NCBI GenBank assembly: GCA_964581565.1
Contig: CAZOOZ010000007.1
Location: forward strand, 46,431 to 110,430
Source of the DNA: UBA1433 sp964581565
GTDB taxonomy: Bacteria > Bacillota > Clostridia > Eubacteriales > UBA1433
Reading direction: 5' to 3'
Length of the DNA: 64,000 nt
Shown: positions 52,184 through 62,441 of the stretch, piece after piece
How positions within the stretch are numbered: position 1 is the stretch's first letter
How the letters are laid out: each line of letters starts with the position of its first letter
The notes under the pieces: model-generated
Seen by the model: the letters and a program-made list of their open reading frames with translations, nothing else
What the model was told of the DNA's origin: nothing
The model's database searches: none
Translations under genes and position numbers: made by a program

Positions 52184-53629
52184 TTATATTTTTTTCAGAA
52201 TAAAATAAAATTCACTGCCTTTCCCAATTTCACTGTCTACACCATATTGCGCTTTATGTGCACTTAATACGCCCTTTACAATGGAAAGTCCTAAGCCTGT
52301 ACCGATAATTGCTCTCTTGTGAGATTTTTCAATTTTATAATATCTGTCAAAAATATCATGTATTTCCCCAGCTGCAATTCCTTCTCCACTATCTATAACG
52401 GATATACGGACATATTCATCATCTTCACTCTGATTTACAACAACCTTTTTATCTTCTCCTGTATAGGTAACCGCATTGTTGATCAAATTATAAATTACCT
52501 GTGATATTTTCAACTCGTCTGCATACACGTGAATATGTCTGTTATAATTGAATTCGATAATGTATCCATCCTGCTCAACCAATTTTTTGTATCTGCCGAT
52601 AATATCCAAAATGCTTTGTGTTAAATCAAACTCACATTCGTTTAATTCTTGTACGCCGGCTTTGAGCTTAGATAAATCCATTACATCATTAACAAGACTT
52701 GTAAGTCTCTGTGCTTCGTCAATAATAATTTGCATATTTTCGGGAGTATCCTCACCCGGCAGATCCCTTATAACTTCCGCATATCCTATAATCATAGTAA
52801 GAGGCGTTCGTAAATCGTGTGAAATATTTGCGATAAGCTCTCTTTGTAAATCTTCGGTTTTTTTCAGCTCTTTTGATGCATAATTAAGTGTCTCTCCCAA
52901 TTCCGCTATTTCTTTATAATCATTATCTGCAAAACTGACATCATAATTTCCTTTCGCAAGTTCTTTACTCGATTGGTTAATGGAAATAATCGGATTGGAT
53001 ATTTTCTTGGACATAATCCATGCCAGTAATAAGGCAATAAGCAGCATAATGAAAGTTATGAGAATAATCTGTGTGCGAAGCGTGCCAATTGTTGCATCTA
53101 CCGGCGTTATAGTGGCATTAATCATCAACACATACTGCTTATTCTGCGAAGTTGTGAGAATTTTTGTGAAAACAATGCTTTCTGTTTTGCTCATGAGTTT
53201 TTGACTCAGCCAACTTTCATCACTGTTTGCATAGAAATATCTTTTTATACTTTCTCCGTTATTTTTTTGCGCGGAGTAAATCAATTCTTGAAGTTGTGCA
53301 TATGTCATTGAGTGTATTGTGCAAAACGGAATAGTATCAACGGAATACATGATATTTCCGTCAACATCAACGACATAAGAGCAGACATCATTTTGTTTGC
53401 ATATCTGATATAAATAATTTTCAAAATTATCATCATCTAAATATTTTTCAATCGTTTGAGCGCTGTTTTTGATATTTCTTGTTCGGATCGCTTTATAGAA
53501 ATTATCTAAAAAAACAACCTGAAACAGCCATAAAACCACTAAGATAATCGCCGTGAAAATCATTAGGTAATAGAAAATGATGCTTCGAATCCCCGGTTTA
53601 CTCTGCTTCAAAGCGGTACCCCATTCCAC
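52184..53629 (-). CDS. Sensor histidine kinase
   Basis: A 481-residue membrane kinase. Membrane segments lie at about 14-40 and 186-207 with a sensor domain containing several cysteines (Cys77, Cys83, Cys103) between. HAMP (about 205-258) and HisKA with His271 (ANISHDLRTPL) follow, then the ATPase domain with YNLINNAVTYTGE, DSGEGIAAGEIHDIFDRYYK and GTGLGLSIVKG. The gene overlaps its regulator by 32 nt if the ATG is used; an in-frame TTG at codon 7 is an alternative start. Stimulus unknown. Confidence 0.92.
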   Translation of the reverse strand: MEWGTALKQSKPGIRSIIFYYLMIFTAIILVVLWLFQVVFLDNFYKAIRTRNIKNSAQTIEKYLDDDNFENYLYQICKQNDVCSYVVDVDGNIMYSVDTIPFCTIHSMTYAQLQELIYSAQKNNGESIKRYFYANSDESWLSQKLMSKTESIVFTKILTTSQNKQYVLMINATITPVDATIGTLRTQIILITFIMLLIALLLAWIMSKKISNPIISINQSSKELAKGNYDVSFADNDYKEIAELGETLNYASKELKKTEDLQRELIANISHDLRTPLTMIIGYAEVIRDLPGEDTPENMQIIIDEAQRLTSLVNDVMDLSKLKAGVQELNECEFDLTQSILDIIGRYKKLVEQDGYIIEFNYNRHIHVYADELKISQVIYNLINNAVTYTGEDKKVVVNQSEDDEYVRISVIDSGEGIAAGEIHDIFDRYYKIEKSHKRAIIGTGLGLSIVKGVLSAHKAQYGVDSEIGKGSEFYFILKKI

Positions 53630-54269
53630 GCAGCGTTGTAATTAGCTTTGCATATTCTCCCAAATTTTTACGCAGCAATTTAATATGTGTATCGAGTGTG
53701 CGTTCATCGCCATAATAATCATAGCCCCAAACATTATTAATAATCATCTCTCTGCTTAATGCAATCCCTCTGTTTTTAACAAGATAAATCAACAGATCAT
53801 ATTCTTTTGGAGACATATATACCGGCTTTTTATCGATGTATACCAAATGAGCTTTGAAATTAATTGATAAAGCTTCATGGCTGAAAATTCCCTGGTCATC
53901 CATCTTGCATGAGCTTCGCCGTATGATTGCATCAATTCTAAGCATAAGCTCTTTTGGAGAAAACGGTTTTACCACATAATCGTCAATACCCAACTCGAAC
54001 CCATGAATTTTATCATACTCTTCTCCCCTTGCCGAGAGCATTAAAACAGGCGCATTAGACGTTTTTCTTATTTCTTTGCATGCAGAAAATCCGTCCAATT
54101 CAGGCATCATAACATCAAGTATTATAATATCAAAAGTTTGGTTACGGCATATCATCACAGCCTCAAGCCCGTCTTTTGCTTCAACTACAGTATGTCCTTC
54201 AAATTCAGCATATTTTTTTATCAGAGTACGAATATTTTCTTCGTCATCTGTTATAAGAATTTTATACAT
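53598..54269 (-). CDS. Response regulator, OmpR/PhoB class
   Basis: A 223-residue regulator. Receiver with DDEE pocket, Asp52 (IILDVMMP) and Lys (DDYVVKPFSPKELM). Winged helix with MSPKEYDLLIYLVKNRGIALSR and DERTLDTHIKLLRKNL. Start at MYKILITDDEE behind GAGGGT. Its neighbours, its cognate kinase and htrA, suggest a cell-envelope role like CssRS, but this is only context. Confidence 0.93.
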   Translation of the reverse strand: MYKILITDDEENIRTLIKKYAEFEGHTVVEAKDGLEAVMICRNQTFDIIILDVMMPELDGFSACKEIRKTSNAPVLMLSARGEEYDKIHGFELGIDDYVVKPFSPKELMLRIDAIIRRSSCKMDDQGIFSHEALSINFKAHLVYIDKKPVYMSPKEYDLLIYLVKNRGIALSREMIINNVWGYDYYGDERTLDTHIKLLRKNLGEYAKLITTLRGMGYRFEAE

Positions 54270-54364
54270 TCCAACCCTCAAAATGAATTTATTTATTCTA
54301 TTATACAATAAACCTTCATCATGCAACATATATTCTGTGTCGTTGGTTTAAAAATACAAGAAAG

Positions 54365-54394
54365 AGTTCATATATTTTCAAATATATAAACTCT
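54365..54394 (-). terminator. Possible terminator after htrA
   Basis: A stem with GAGTT/AACTC ends and an ATATATTT/AAATATAT core lies between htrA and the response-regulator gene. It is AT-rich with only a weak T-run. Confidence 0.4.
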
Positions 54395-54450
54395 ATATAT
54401 TAAAAACGTTAGTATGTAAAGCAACTGTCGGTAGAAAACACGCAATATTT

Positions 54451-55704
54451 TTATTGCTTTTCACCTAACGTTACTTGTAGAGTGATAATGCTGTTATCTT
54501 GCAAGATTGTAAATTCTACGGTATCACCCACTTCATGATTGTTGATGATTTCTTTAAACTCTGAAAAACTGTTGATTTCTTTTCCGTCGACTCCGATAAT
54601 TAAATCCCCTTCTTTTATCCCCGCGTTATCGGCGCCTGTGTTATCTTGCACTTCGGCTACATATACACCTGTTTTATTTAAATTATATTGTGCCGCTATA
54701 CTAGCATCAGATACATCCACTGCAGAAATACCGACATAGACTCTTCCGCTTACGGTTCCATTGCTAATAAGGTCTTCGATGACCGTTTTGATATCATCAA
54801 TCGGGATAGCGAAGCCTAGACCCTCCACTTCTGTGCTGATACTCTTTGCGACAACAATTCCTACCAATTCGGCGCTATCGTTAAATAATCCGCCGCCTGA
54901 ATTCCCAGGATTAATTGCCGCGTCTGTTTGGAGCAGATTCATTGTTTCTCCATCGACAGTTATTTCTCTATCTAATGCGCTGATAATACCTTCCGTGATG
55001 GTTCCGCCCAATTCTCCTAACGGGTTTCCGATTGTAATTGCTTTATCCCCGACACTGAGCGATGATGAACTCCCCATAACAGCCGGTGTCAGATCTGTTG
55101 CATCTATTTTTAATACCGCTATATCCGTTGTATCGTCTGTGCCTATAACCGTAGCATCATATTCTTTTTCATCCGTTGTTATAACCGTGATTTTATTTGC
55201 ATCCTCGATAACATGATTATTGGTGACAATATATCCGTCAGTAGTTACAATCACACCGCTTCCGGCACCTTCTATAACAGCTTGTCCCGTCATTCTACTA
55301 TAGGTTGCCGTTTCTGTTTGAATTTCCACTACACTATCTGATACCGTTTTTACAATATCCGCTGTGCTCAGTCCCAAAGAATCACTGTCTTCATCTGTCG
55401 CTGTTCTTGAAACTGTTTGATATAACACGCCAGCCGCATTTGTGCCGCTGTTATTCATAACGGTATTTGCCAGCATTCCCCCACCAAAGCCGAAGAGAAG
55501 AGACACGATACAGGCTACCGCCATAATATTTCTCATATATCTTCTAGTTATATGTTGATTTTTATCTTTTTTTCTATTTTTCTTCTCATCACTGTTTTCA
55601 TTGTTTGTAGCATCTGTTTTGATGTTTTCTTCTTTTATCTCAACAAAGTCTCCGTCAATAATATCTCTATTTTTTTCATCATTATTTTCGTTCAACTTTA
55701 TCAC
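54451..55704 (-). CDS. htrA: HtrA/DegP-like S1C serine protease
   Basis: A 417-residue membrane-anchored quality-control protease. An acidic/basic cytoplasmic region of about 57 residues precedes a membrane segment (58-82). The trypsin-like domain has His164 (TNNHVIED), Asp194 (TTDIAVLKI) and Ser269 (NPGNSGGGL). A PDZ domain covers about 320-415. All catalytic residues are present. It lies upstream of the two-component genes in the same direction. Confidence 0.95.
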   Translation of the reverse strand: MIKLNENNDEKNRDIIDGDFVEIKEENIKTDATNNENSDEKKNRKKDKNQHITRRYMRNIMAVACIVSLLFGFGGGMLANTVMNNSGTNAAGVLYQTVSRTATDEDSDSLGLSTADIVKTVSDSVVEIQTETATYSRMTGQAVIEGAGSGVIVTTDGYIVTNNHVIEDANKITVITTDEKEYDATVIGTDDTTDIAVLKIDATDLTPAVMGSSSSLSVGDKAITIGNPLGELGGTITEGIISALDREITVDGETMNLLQTDAAINPGNSGGGLFNDSAELVGIVVAKSISTEVEGLGFAIPIDDIKTVIEDLISNGTVSGRVYVGISAVDVSDASIAAQYNLNKTGVYVAEVQDNTGADNAGIKEGDLIIGVDGKEINSFSEFKEIINNHEVGDTVEFTILQDNSIITLQVTLGEKQ

Positions 55705-55906
55705 TCCTTCTTCTTTCTTTGTTTTTAATATAATTTTTTAATGTGATAAAATTATGAATAATAAATGAAAAAGTGCTGAAAAACATGATAAAAATACTGT
55801 TTTTTCTATGTTACCCATTATTGAACAATAATCTCATTAACTATATTAATAAAATATAAAATATTAATAAATTTTTGAAAAATGCACATTTTTTTCTATT
55901 TATTTA

Positions 55907-55950
55907 CATTATTAAAGTCCGTACTGGATTTAGTACGGACTTTAATAATG
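55907..55950. terminator. Terminator after the UPF0182 gene
   Basis: A 19-bp perfect stem with core AAAGTCCGTACT/AGTACGGACTTT and a 6-nt loop, 13 nt past the stop. The 258 nt from the htrA start to this region are otherwise AT-rich with no gene. Confidence 0.85.
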
Positions 55951-55962
55951 TAATCATCGTGA

Positions 55963-58695
55963 TTATTCTATCATCTTAGACAACGCATCTTGTAATTGAT
56001 CCATGTAATCGCCGTATTTAGACCAATCCCCGTCTTTTAGTGCATCCTGGGCTTTACTGAATAATTCATTCGCTTGATTTGCATAATAAGCTATACTTTC
56101 ATTTTCTGCTACTCCTCCGGTTTCATCCTGCGATGAAGCGCCCTTGCCAAAAATTTGATTCAATCCTTCTTTTAAAGAATCCGCCATGACAATACTGTCT
56201 TCATACGCTACAATTACTTTTTTTAATTCCGGAATATTCTGTTCCCCGCTGCTTGACGCCTGAAGATAGATCGGTTCCACATAAATTAAATTATTTTCTA
56301 TGGGAATACACATCAGGTTTCCTCTGATTAACTGCGAGCCTTGCTGACTTAATAGAGTCAGTTGCGGTGCAATAATCGTATCCTGATCAATACGTTTCTC
56401 CATTTGCATCGGCCCGTAAACAAGAGATTGCTTTGAGAAGGTGTATACAATCAGTTTCCCGTATTCATCTCCATCGCTCACTCCCGCCATCCAAGCTATC
56501 ATATTATCTTTACCTCTCGGCGTAAATGGCAGCATCAACAAAAATTCTTCTTCCCTGCCCGGTAACTTCATGATGGTATAAGCTGACTCTACAGGTGCCA
56601 CTTCACTGCCGACACTATAGATCTGCGTCGCCACTTCCCATTGATCTTCTTTATTATAAAATACCTGTGTATTTGTCATATGGTAAGTTCTGTAAATTTC
56701 TGCCTGTATATCAAAATACGTTTTCGGATATTTTAAATGTGTGCGAAGCTCGTCATCCATCGTATCGATGGATTTAAAGATGCCTCCGTAAATTTTATTA
56801 TAGGTATTTGCTATGGGATCATTTTCGTCAACAAGGTAAAAATTTACCTCCCCACTATAAGCATCAACAACAGCTTTTACGGAATTTCTCATATAATTGT
56901 ACGATACATCGTCACTATACGGCTCAGAGTAAGGATATTTGTCAGTTAAGGTATATCCTTCCACAATCCAATATAGTTTTCCGTTCGCAATAACAATATA
57001 AGGGTCATCATCATAACTTAAAAACGGCGCCAATAATTTTACACGCTGCATAACATCTCTTCGGATAAGTATCTTACTATCTGATGTGATGTCGCTTGAA
57101 AGCAATATTTTTGCCGTTCCTTCATTGATCGCAAACGCAAGCCGATTATAACCTTTTAAAGATAATCCTGCATCAGCCTCATACTGGTTCTCCGCATTGT
57201 CACTTCCCTGTGGATAATCAAATTCATTTGTCTTTGTGTTTACGATGGCATACGTATCTACCTGTTCCCCGAAATAAATACGCGGTTCATCTACAGTCAA
57301 CTCTGCTATACTGGTCGTAGGTGGAATATCTTTAAGCGCTAAAGCCGGCTGCCCCGCACTCGTGACCTCATTGACCGGTGATACCGCGAGCCCGAATCCA
57401 TGCGTATATTTTAAATGCTGGTTGATCCAGGTTTTTGCATCTTCGGCCAAATTATCGTTATTCATTTCCCTGGCACTGATAAATACTTGCCTATACTGAC
57501 CATTAAAATAATATCTATCGACATCTACACCTACAAACTCGTAATATTGCCTTATACCTTGCAGTGAATTATACATATCCAGCGCCGGAGAGGTATCATT
57601 GATAGGAATATTGTCTATTGTCAGTGCATTATTTTGAATCGTCTGAGCTGTCAGTTCTTGCGATGCATCAAATTCTTTTACTTCTATGTCATTAATATCG
57701 TATGCTTCTCTCGTAAATTCTATATTATAATTCATATAGGCAAGTTCTTTTTGATATTGGTTTGGAGCCACGATATAATTATCGACGATAAGCGCCGCCA
57801 CGTTGCCCAAAACGCCTATGACAATGAGAATGACCGGAATTGCAATGACATTTCGTATATTACCTTTTTTACCAAAATATACGATCGCTCCCGCACTTAA
57901 AAGGCTGAGTATACTTAAAATCCAATACATTGGCATAATTATTTTAATATCGGTATAACTGGCTCCATATGTCACACCGCGATTTGAAAATAATAGATCG
58001 AAACGTTTCAGAAAAAACGATACCGCAATTAAAATAAATAAGATACAAGCAAATACAAGCAAATATTTCGAAGTCATATCCCAGACTTTCTTGCCGATAC
58101 TCTTGATCTCAAATATATTTACATCATTTGCCGAAAAAGATCCGTCATTAGAATTTCTCGTATACAAGTAAAACAAATATGCTATAGATATAATCGCTGC
58201 CATAAATAAGAGAAAAAATAAAATATTTAATACCTCATTATAAAATGGAAGCTTAAATACATAAAAAGAAATTTCTTTATTAAATATTGGATCGACAGTT
58301 CCAAAATCAGTTGCGGATATGAACTCTAAAAGTTTGTACCAAACTCTGTTAGCTATATAAATAGAGCTTACTGCTGAAATTACAATTGAGATTAATAATC
58401 TGATGATATTTTTTTTCCTTATTTCGCGTGTTGTCTGCGCAATTTTTAAAACGCCTTTAGGGGTGCTTTTTTCAACGCGCATTAAAAGAAAATATATTCC
58501 CGCGCCTAATATAATAAACAGCGGAATTATTAATTTTATTTTTGTTAACAATTCTTTTAAAAACACCTGAAGAAAACCTAATTGTTTATACCATATAAAA
58601 TTAATATAAAAACCATTTAATCCAAAAACAAATATAATTAATGCTACGATAGCAATAATTATGATGCTTATTTTTTTTCTCCGTTTACGATTCAT
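55963..58695 (-). CDS. UPF0182 family membrane protein
   Basis: A 910-residue protein of the UPF0182 family (function unknown). Seven hydrophobic segments occupy about residues 10-310, then a large extracytoplasmic domain follows. Its landmarks include RYYFNGQYRQVFISAREM, the TWINQHLKYTHGFG segment, GPMQMEKRIDQD and LLSQQGSQLIRGNLMCIP. The acidic C-terminus resembles other members. Present in many Firmicutes, Actinobacteria and Cyanobacteria. No operon partner is apparent. Confidence 0.9.
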   Translation of the reverse strand: MNRKRRKKISIIIIAIVALIIFVFGLNGFYINFIWYKQLGFLQVFLKELLTKIKLIIPLFIILGAGIYFLLMRVEKSTPKGVLKIAQTTREIRKKNIIRLLISIVISAVSSIYIANRVWYKLLEFISATDFGTVDPIFNKEISFYVFKLPFYNEVLNILFFLLFMAAIISIAYLFYLYTRNSNDGSFSANDVNIFEIKSIGKKVWDMTSKYLLVFACILFILIAVSFFLKRFDLLFSNRGVTYGASYTDIKIIMPMYWILSILSLLSAGAIVYFGKKGNIRNVIAIPVILIVIGVLGNVAALIVDNYIVAPNQYQKELAYMNYNIEFTREAYDINDIEVKEFDASQELTAQTIQNNALTIDNIPINDTSPALDMYNSLQGIRQYYEFVGVDVDRYYFNGQYRQVFISAREMNNDNLAEDAKTWINQHLKYTHGFGLAVSPVNEVTSAGQPALALKDIPPTTSIAELTVDEPRIYFGEQVDTYAIVNTKTNEFDYPQGSDNAENQYEADAGLSLKGYNRLAFAINEGTAKILLSSDITSDSKILIRRDVMQRVKLLAPFLSYDDDPYIVIANGKLYWIVEGYTLTDKYPYSEPYSDDVSYNYMRNSVKAVVDAYSGEVNFYLVDENDPIANTYNKIYGGIFKSIDTMDDELRTHLKYPKTYFDIQAEIYRTYHMTNTQVFYNKEDQWEVATQIYSVGSEVAPVESAYTIMKLPGREEEFLLMLPFTPRGKDNMIAWMAGVSDGDEYGKLIVYTFSKQSLVYGPMQMEKRIDQDTIIAPQLTLLSQQGSQLIRGNLMCIPIENNLIYVEPIYLQASSSGEQNIPELKKVIVAYEDSIVMADSLKEGLNQIFGKGASSQDETGGVAENESIAYYANQANELFSKAQDALKDGDWSKYGDYMDQLQDALSKMIE

Positions 58696-58805
58696 GCATA
58701 CCTCCCATACAACAACAAATATACTTATATTATATATGAAAAGAACATATTTAACACTATTATTATCAAATAACTTCTGTTCACGCTATTTTACATATGC
58801 ATCCC

Positions 58806-60770
58806 TCAGTCTTTTTCTTTCAAATAACCATTTTTATATGCGAATACCAGCATTTCCAAATATCTTATTTTTACGAAGAATTCTTTGCCTGTGTCCGTAT
58901 CTGCTACCATTTTTCGTTTTGGGACTTCTTCAACCAAACGATTCGTAGACTGCACAGTCGCGCCTTCACTGATTACTTTCTCAACCGTATCAAACGGTTT
59001 ATGACTCACAAGTAAAAGTCCATAAGAATTATAAATCAATGTAAACCCGGCTATGCCGGTAGTTGGCTGATACGCCTTAGCAAATCCACCGTCAATTTGC
59101 AATACTTTGCCGCCCGCTTTTACAGGGCTTACTCCAGATTTTACTTTAACAGGAATATGTCCGTTGATGATATGACTTTCACTTGCAGACAAACCGAATT
59201 CTTCCAAAACCATTGCTGCCATTTTGGGTTTATCCACACAGGAAAAATATGGATCAGAATCTTCCTTATGCGTTGTTTTATCATCAATAAAATAGCGTTC
59301 GAAAGTTGTCATCTGATCTTTGCCAAACAGTGGGGAATCTTTATGACACCACAGATACCATAAAAAGTCCGAGCTGTTTTTATCCGCACTAAAATATGCG
59401 GCTCTTGCTTTCTGATCCATTTTATCCATAAGCTCTTTGCCTGAAAAGATTTGTCCATCCAGTTCCACTTTTCTGAAATCGCATTCTTTTGTCATTGGAA
59501 TGCAGGCATGAAAGAGCAGGTTATCGTTGTATTTTAAATACATACCGCCCTTTGCATACAGGAACCGAATATGTTTTTGAAGCTTCTCACTTCCTTCAAA
59601 TGCCTTTTGTAATAAATCAACTACTTTTCGCTCATCATCATTGAGCATATAAGGATCTTTAGGATCTATTGTTGGAAAATACTTATCGTTTAATTGATAA
59701 ACGGTCCCTTCTAAATTTAAAGTATAGTTGTTATAATCAATTTTATCCAAAAGCATCCTGTGCTGCATATGATACGCAGGATTCCTTTTAATCATTTGGC
59801 CTTCAAGTTTAAATTGAATAATTGCAATCGCTTTATGCATTCTTGCCATAAGCTCTTCATCAATATCAGGTATTTCCGTTGTCACCTTCGGCAAGAATTG
59901 TCTACACGGATCATTGGTATAATATACCATGGCAAGGGATGCCAGAGGCAGTAGATTTATGCCGTAGCAATCTTCCAAAATCGATGTGTTGGCATAACGC
60001 AGGCAGATTCTTACAGCACAAGCAATGCAGGCTTTGTCCCCGGCTGCTGCACCCATCCATAAAATATCATGATTGCCCCACTGAATATCGAGTGAATGAT
60101 GCTCCATCAGGCGATCCATCACAAAATGCGGGCCTGATCCCCTGTCGTAAATATCTCCTAAAATATGTAAATGATCGACTGTAAAACGCTGAATGAGCGT
60201 GCAAAGCTCTTCTATCAATTCATCCGCTAAATCGAGATCAATAATGCTATCTATAATTTGCTCGTAGTATGCTTTTCTATTCGAATTGAATCCATCATCT
60301 TGATATAACAATTCATTAATAATGTAGGAAAAATCTTTCGGCAATGCCCTGTTTACTTTTGAACGGCTATATTTGCTGCTGGCCACAATACAAATCCGCA
60401 GCAGCCGCCTGATCATTACTTCGTAAAATTGAACCATGTTTACGCCTTCTGATTCAACTTTTTGCAGCATTAACCTTGGATAACATATTAAAGTAGCCAG
60501 ATTTTTTGTATCTTCTTCATTTAAGCTTTTCCCGAATGTATCTTCTATTTTTCTATGTATTACTCCGGAACCATTGCGCATGATATAATCAAATGCCAAG
60601 TACTCACCATGTATATCAGATAAAAAGTGCTCTGTTCCTTTCGGAAGATTCATAATCGCTTTAAGGTTCATGAGTTCAGTTGTCGTTTTTGCAATATTTT
60701 TAAAACTGTTTGAGAGCAATGATAATAATTCCATATTATCATTGATTTCGTCCATGGAAAATTGATTCAT
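58806..60770 (-). CDS. fbp: Fructose-1,6-bisphosphatase, class III
   Basis: Gluconeogenic phosphatase of the Firmicute-specific class III. The 654 residues belong to the calcineurin-like metallophosphatase fold: GTEHFLSDIHGEYLAFDY, DHLHILGDIYDRGSGPHFVMD, IQWGNHDILWMGA and later NGHIPVKVKSGVSPVKA. ATG start (MNQFSMDEI) chosen behind GGAGG; an in-frame TTG seven codons earlier overlaps the PHP gene by four nt. Confidence 0.96.
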   Translation of the reverse strand: MNQFSMDEINDNMELLSLLSNSFKNIAKTTTELMNLKAIMNLPKGTEHFLSDIHGEYLAFDYIMRNGSGVIHRKIEDTFGKSLNEEDTKNLATLICYPRLMLQKVESEGVNMVQFYEVMIRRLLRICIVASSKYSRSKVNRALPKDFSYIINELLYQDDGFNSNRKAYYEQIIDSIIDLDLADELIEELCTLIQRFTVDHLHILGDIYDRGSGPHFVMDRLMEHHSLDIQWGNHDILWMGAAAGDKACIACAVRICLRYANTSILEDCYGINLLPLASLAMVYYTNDPCRQFLPKVTTEIPDIDEELMARMHKAIAIIQFKLEGQMIKRNPAYHMQHRMLLDKIDYNNYTLNLEGTVYQLNDKYFPTIDPKDPYMLNDDERKVVDLLQKAFEGSEKLQKHIRFLYAKGGMYLKYNDNLLFHACIPMTKECDFRKVELDGQIFSGKELMDKMDQKARAAYFSADKNSSDFLWYLWCHKDSPLFGKDQMTTFERYFIDDKTTHKEDSDPYFSCVDKPKMAAMVLEEFGLSASESHIINGHIPVKVKSGVSPVKAGGKVLQIDGGFAKAYQPTTGIAGFTLIYNSYGLLLVSHKPFDTVEKVISEGATVQSTNRLVEEVPKRKMVADTDTGKEFFVKIRYLEMLVFAYKNGYLKEKD

Positions 60771-60787
60771 GCACGGCCTCCATTCTT

Positions 60788-61639
60788 TCAAAGCTTATAT
60801 TCATTACTTATAATATATTTTTCATACCAATCACTGCCAAGCATATCCGTTGTGATATAGGGGACTCCCAGTTTTCTCTCCCTGATAAATTCACCATGAT
60901 AATCAGATCCACCGGAAATATAAATATCTTTTTCTTTTGCATATGCCAGATAATGCTTCTCTTCTTGTTTTGACTGGTTATATATATTATAACATTCAAT
61001 TCCCGCAATTCCGCACTTTAATAAATCATTCAACGAATTTATTGACATATATTTTTCATTTTTTTCTTTTGAATAGGCCGGATGCGCTAAAAAAGGCACC
61101 CCGTCGGCATCTTTGATTGCTTTTAAAACTTCTTCTAACGGTGAAAATGTTTTATCCATAACAAAATCGGAATACATATTAAAATACTGCTGCATATTTT
61201 CAACAATGCCTTTATCGATCATATAATTCAGTGAGCGCCAGCCGCCCCGCGCGTTATCATAAGTATATTTTTCGAATTCTTTTAAATTACTGCGCCAATC
61301 ATTTTCGCTCACCCACTGCACTCTTTCGATATCTATATTCGTCCATATGCTTTGGTTATATTCCAGCAATTCGCGAATATATTTACTGTTAAAATCACAA
61401 CCATATGCTAAAATATGAAATACTTTGTTTTTGTAAAAAGAGCTTATTTCAGCCGCGGGCATAAACCTTAAAGAATTTTCCAGAGATAATAATGAGGCCT
61501 CCTCAATACTATCAATGCTGTCATGATCGGCAATTGCAAATATCTCAATATTATTTTCTTTTATTTCATAAATCAGTTCTCCGGGAGATAATGTCCCATC
61601 GGATGCTGATGTATGTATATGAAAATCTATTCTGCTCAT
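60788..61639 (-). CDS. PHP-domain phosphoesterase
   Basis: A 283-residue cytoplasmic protein of the PHP family (TrpH/YciV-like nucleoside bisphosphate phosphatases). Metal motifs: FHIHTSASDGTLSP, IADHDSIDSIEEA, FHILAYGCDF, FLAHPAY and GSDYHGE. The substrate is inferred only from the family. It lies 17 nt before fbp and is probably cotranscribed. Confidence 0.9.
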   Translation of the reverse strand: MSRIDFHIHTSASDGTLSPGELIYEIKENNIEIFAIADHDSIDSIEEASLLSLENSLRFMPAAEISSFYKNKVFHILAYGCDFNSKYIRELLEYNQSIWTNIDIERVQWVSENDWRSNLKEFEKYTYDNARGGWRSLNYMIDKGIVENMQQYFNMYSDFVMDKTFSPLEEVLKAIKDADGVPFLAHPAYSKEKNEKYMSINSLNDLLKCGIAGIECYNIYNQSKQEEKHYLAYAKEKDIYISGGSDYHGEFIRERKLGVPYITTDMLGSDWYEKYIISNEYKL

Positions 61640-61716
61640 AAAAAATAATACCTCATAAATTATAGTTACTCATACTATTATATGGTTCATTTCGTCATTA
61701 GTATATAATAATAAGT

Positions 61717-62280
61717 CTATTTTATTTTTTCAAGCCATTCCAACAATTTTGATCGCACCTGAATATCATCGATATCTTCCAACTCCATTGCTTGTCCTTC
61801 TATTTCTTCATACTCAACATCTACAAAACATAAGGGCGGGAAAAGCACACACCACCAATTTTTTCCTTCCCCATTGCCAAGTATTACCCGAAGCGCTTCA
61901 TATTTGCCTGCGGGTACCACAGTGCCGTAATATTCTTTTTCAGGAAAATCATAGACTCCTATCGAAAATGTGCCTTTATAGTTCATGTTGTATTCTTTTA
62001 AAGTATTGTTTATAACTTCAAGCAGTGCGTCTTTATTTTGAATAAGTAAATTTTTAAACTCTTGTATGTTTTTTATATCTTTCTCTTTCTCTTCGAAATA
62101 GGCTATAACAGCATTGCGAACTTTCAGTTTCACGTTCTGATCTTCGGCAGAATCACTGTTGGCGATAACGTGAAGCCTGAATAAATTTTTATTTACTATA
62201 TCGGCATTGTTGCTTTTCGTGCAGCTTATGAATGAAAAAACAACAAGTACTAAAAGCAAAATCGGAAATAATTTTTTCAT
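61717..62280 (-). CDS. spoIIR: Stage II sporulation protein R
   Basis: Secreted forespore signal that triggers SpoIIGA-mediated activation of sigma-E in the mother cell. The 187 residues have an N-terminal signal (possible lipobox FISC) and the family core LFRLHVIANSDSAEDQNVKLKVRNAV, YYGTVVPAGKYEALRVILG and GKNWWCVLFPPLCFVD. A sigma-F-type promoter precedes it, as expected for this gene. Confidence 0.95.
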   Translation of the reverse strand: MKKLFPILLLVLVVFSFISCTKSNNADIVNKNLFRLHVIANSDSAEDQNVKLKVRNAVIAYFEEKEKDIKNIQEFKNLLIQNKDALLEVINNTLKEYNMNYKGTFSIGVYDFPEKEYYGTVVPAGKYEALRVILGNGEGKNWWCVLFPPLCFVDVEYEEIEGQAMELEDIDDIQVRSKLLEWLEKIK

Positions 62281-62308
62281 TGCGTTCTCCTCAGTAAGAA
62301 TTTTTTAG

Positions 62309-62337
62309 TATTATTTCCGTTTTTTCCATTTTTATCC
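62309..62337 (-). promoter_or_regulatory. Sigma-F-type promoter of spoIIR
   Basis: GGATA, 14 nt, GGAAATAATA matches the forespore pattern (GNATA ... GGNNANAATA) at all fixed positions, 28 nt before the start codon. Confidence 0.7.
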
Positions 62338-62376
62338 ATTTTATAAAATAATTATATTTTTAGAAATTTATTTATA

Positions 62377-62411
62377 TTGACAAATATTTCTTTTTTGTAT
62401 AATATATTATA
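62377..62411 (+). promoter_or_regulatory. Promoter and possible operator of the XRE-cupin gene
   Basis: TTGACA is followed by TATAAT after 15 nt (or TAATAT after 17). The -10 region is inside the perfect palindrome TATAATATATTATA (62398-62411), a possible autorepression site. Confidence 0.5.
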
Positions 62412-62441
62412 CATTCATATGATATATTTTTCGGAGTAAAT

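Noticed and set aside
60771..60791. TTG start of fbp giving MKEWRPC
   Set aside because: The ATG seven codons later has a well-spaced GGAGG that would be inside this extension.
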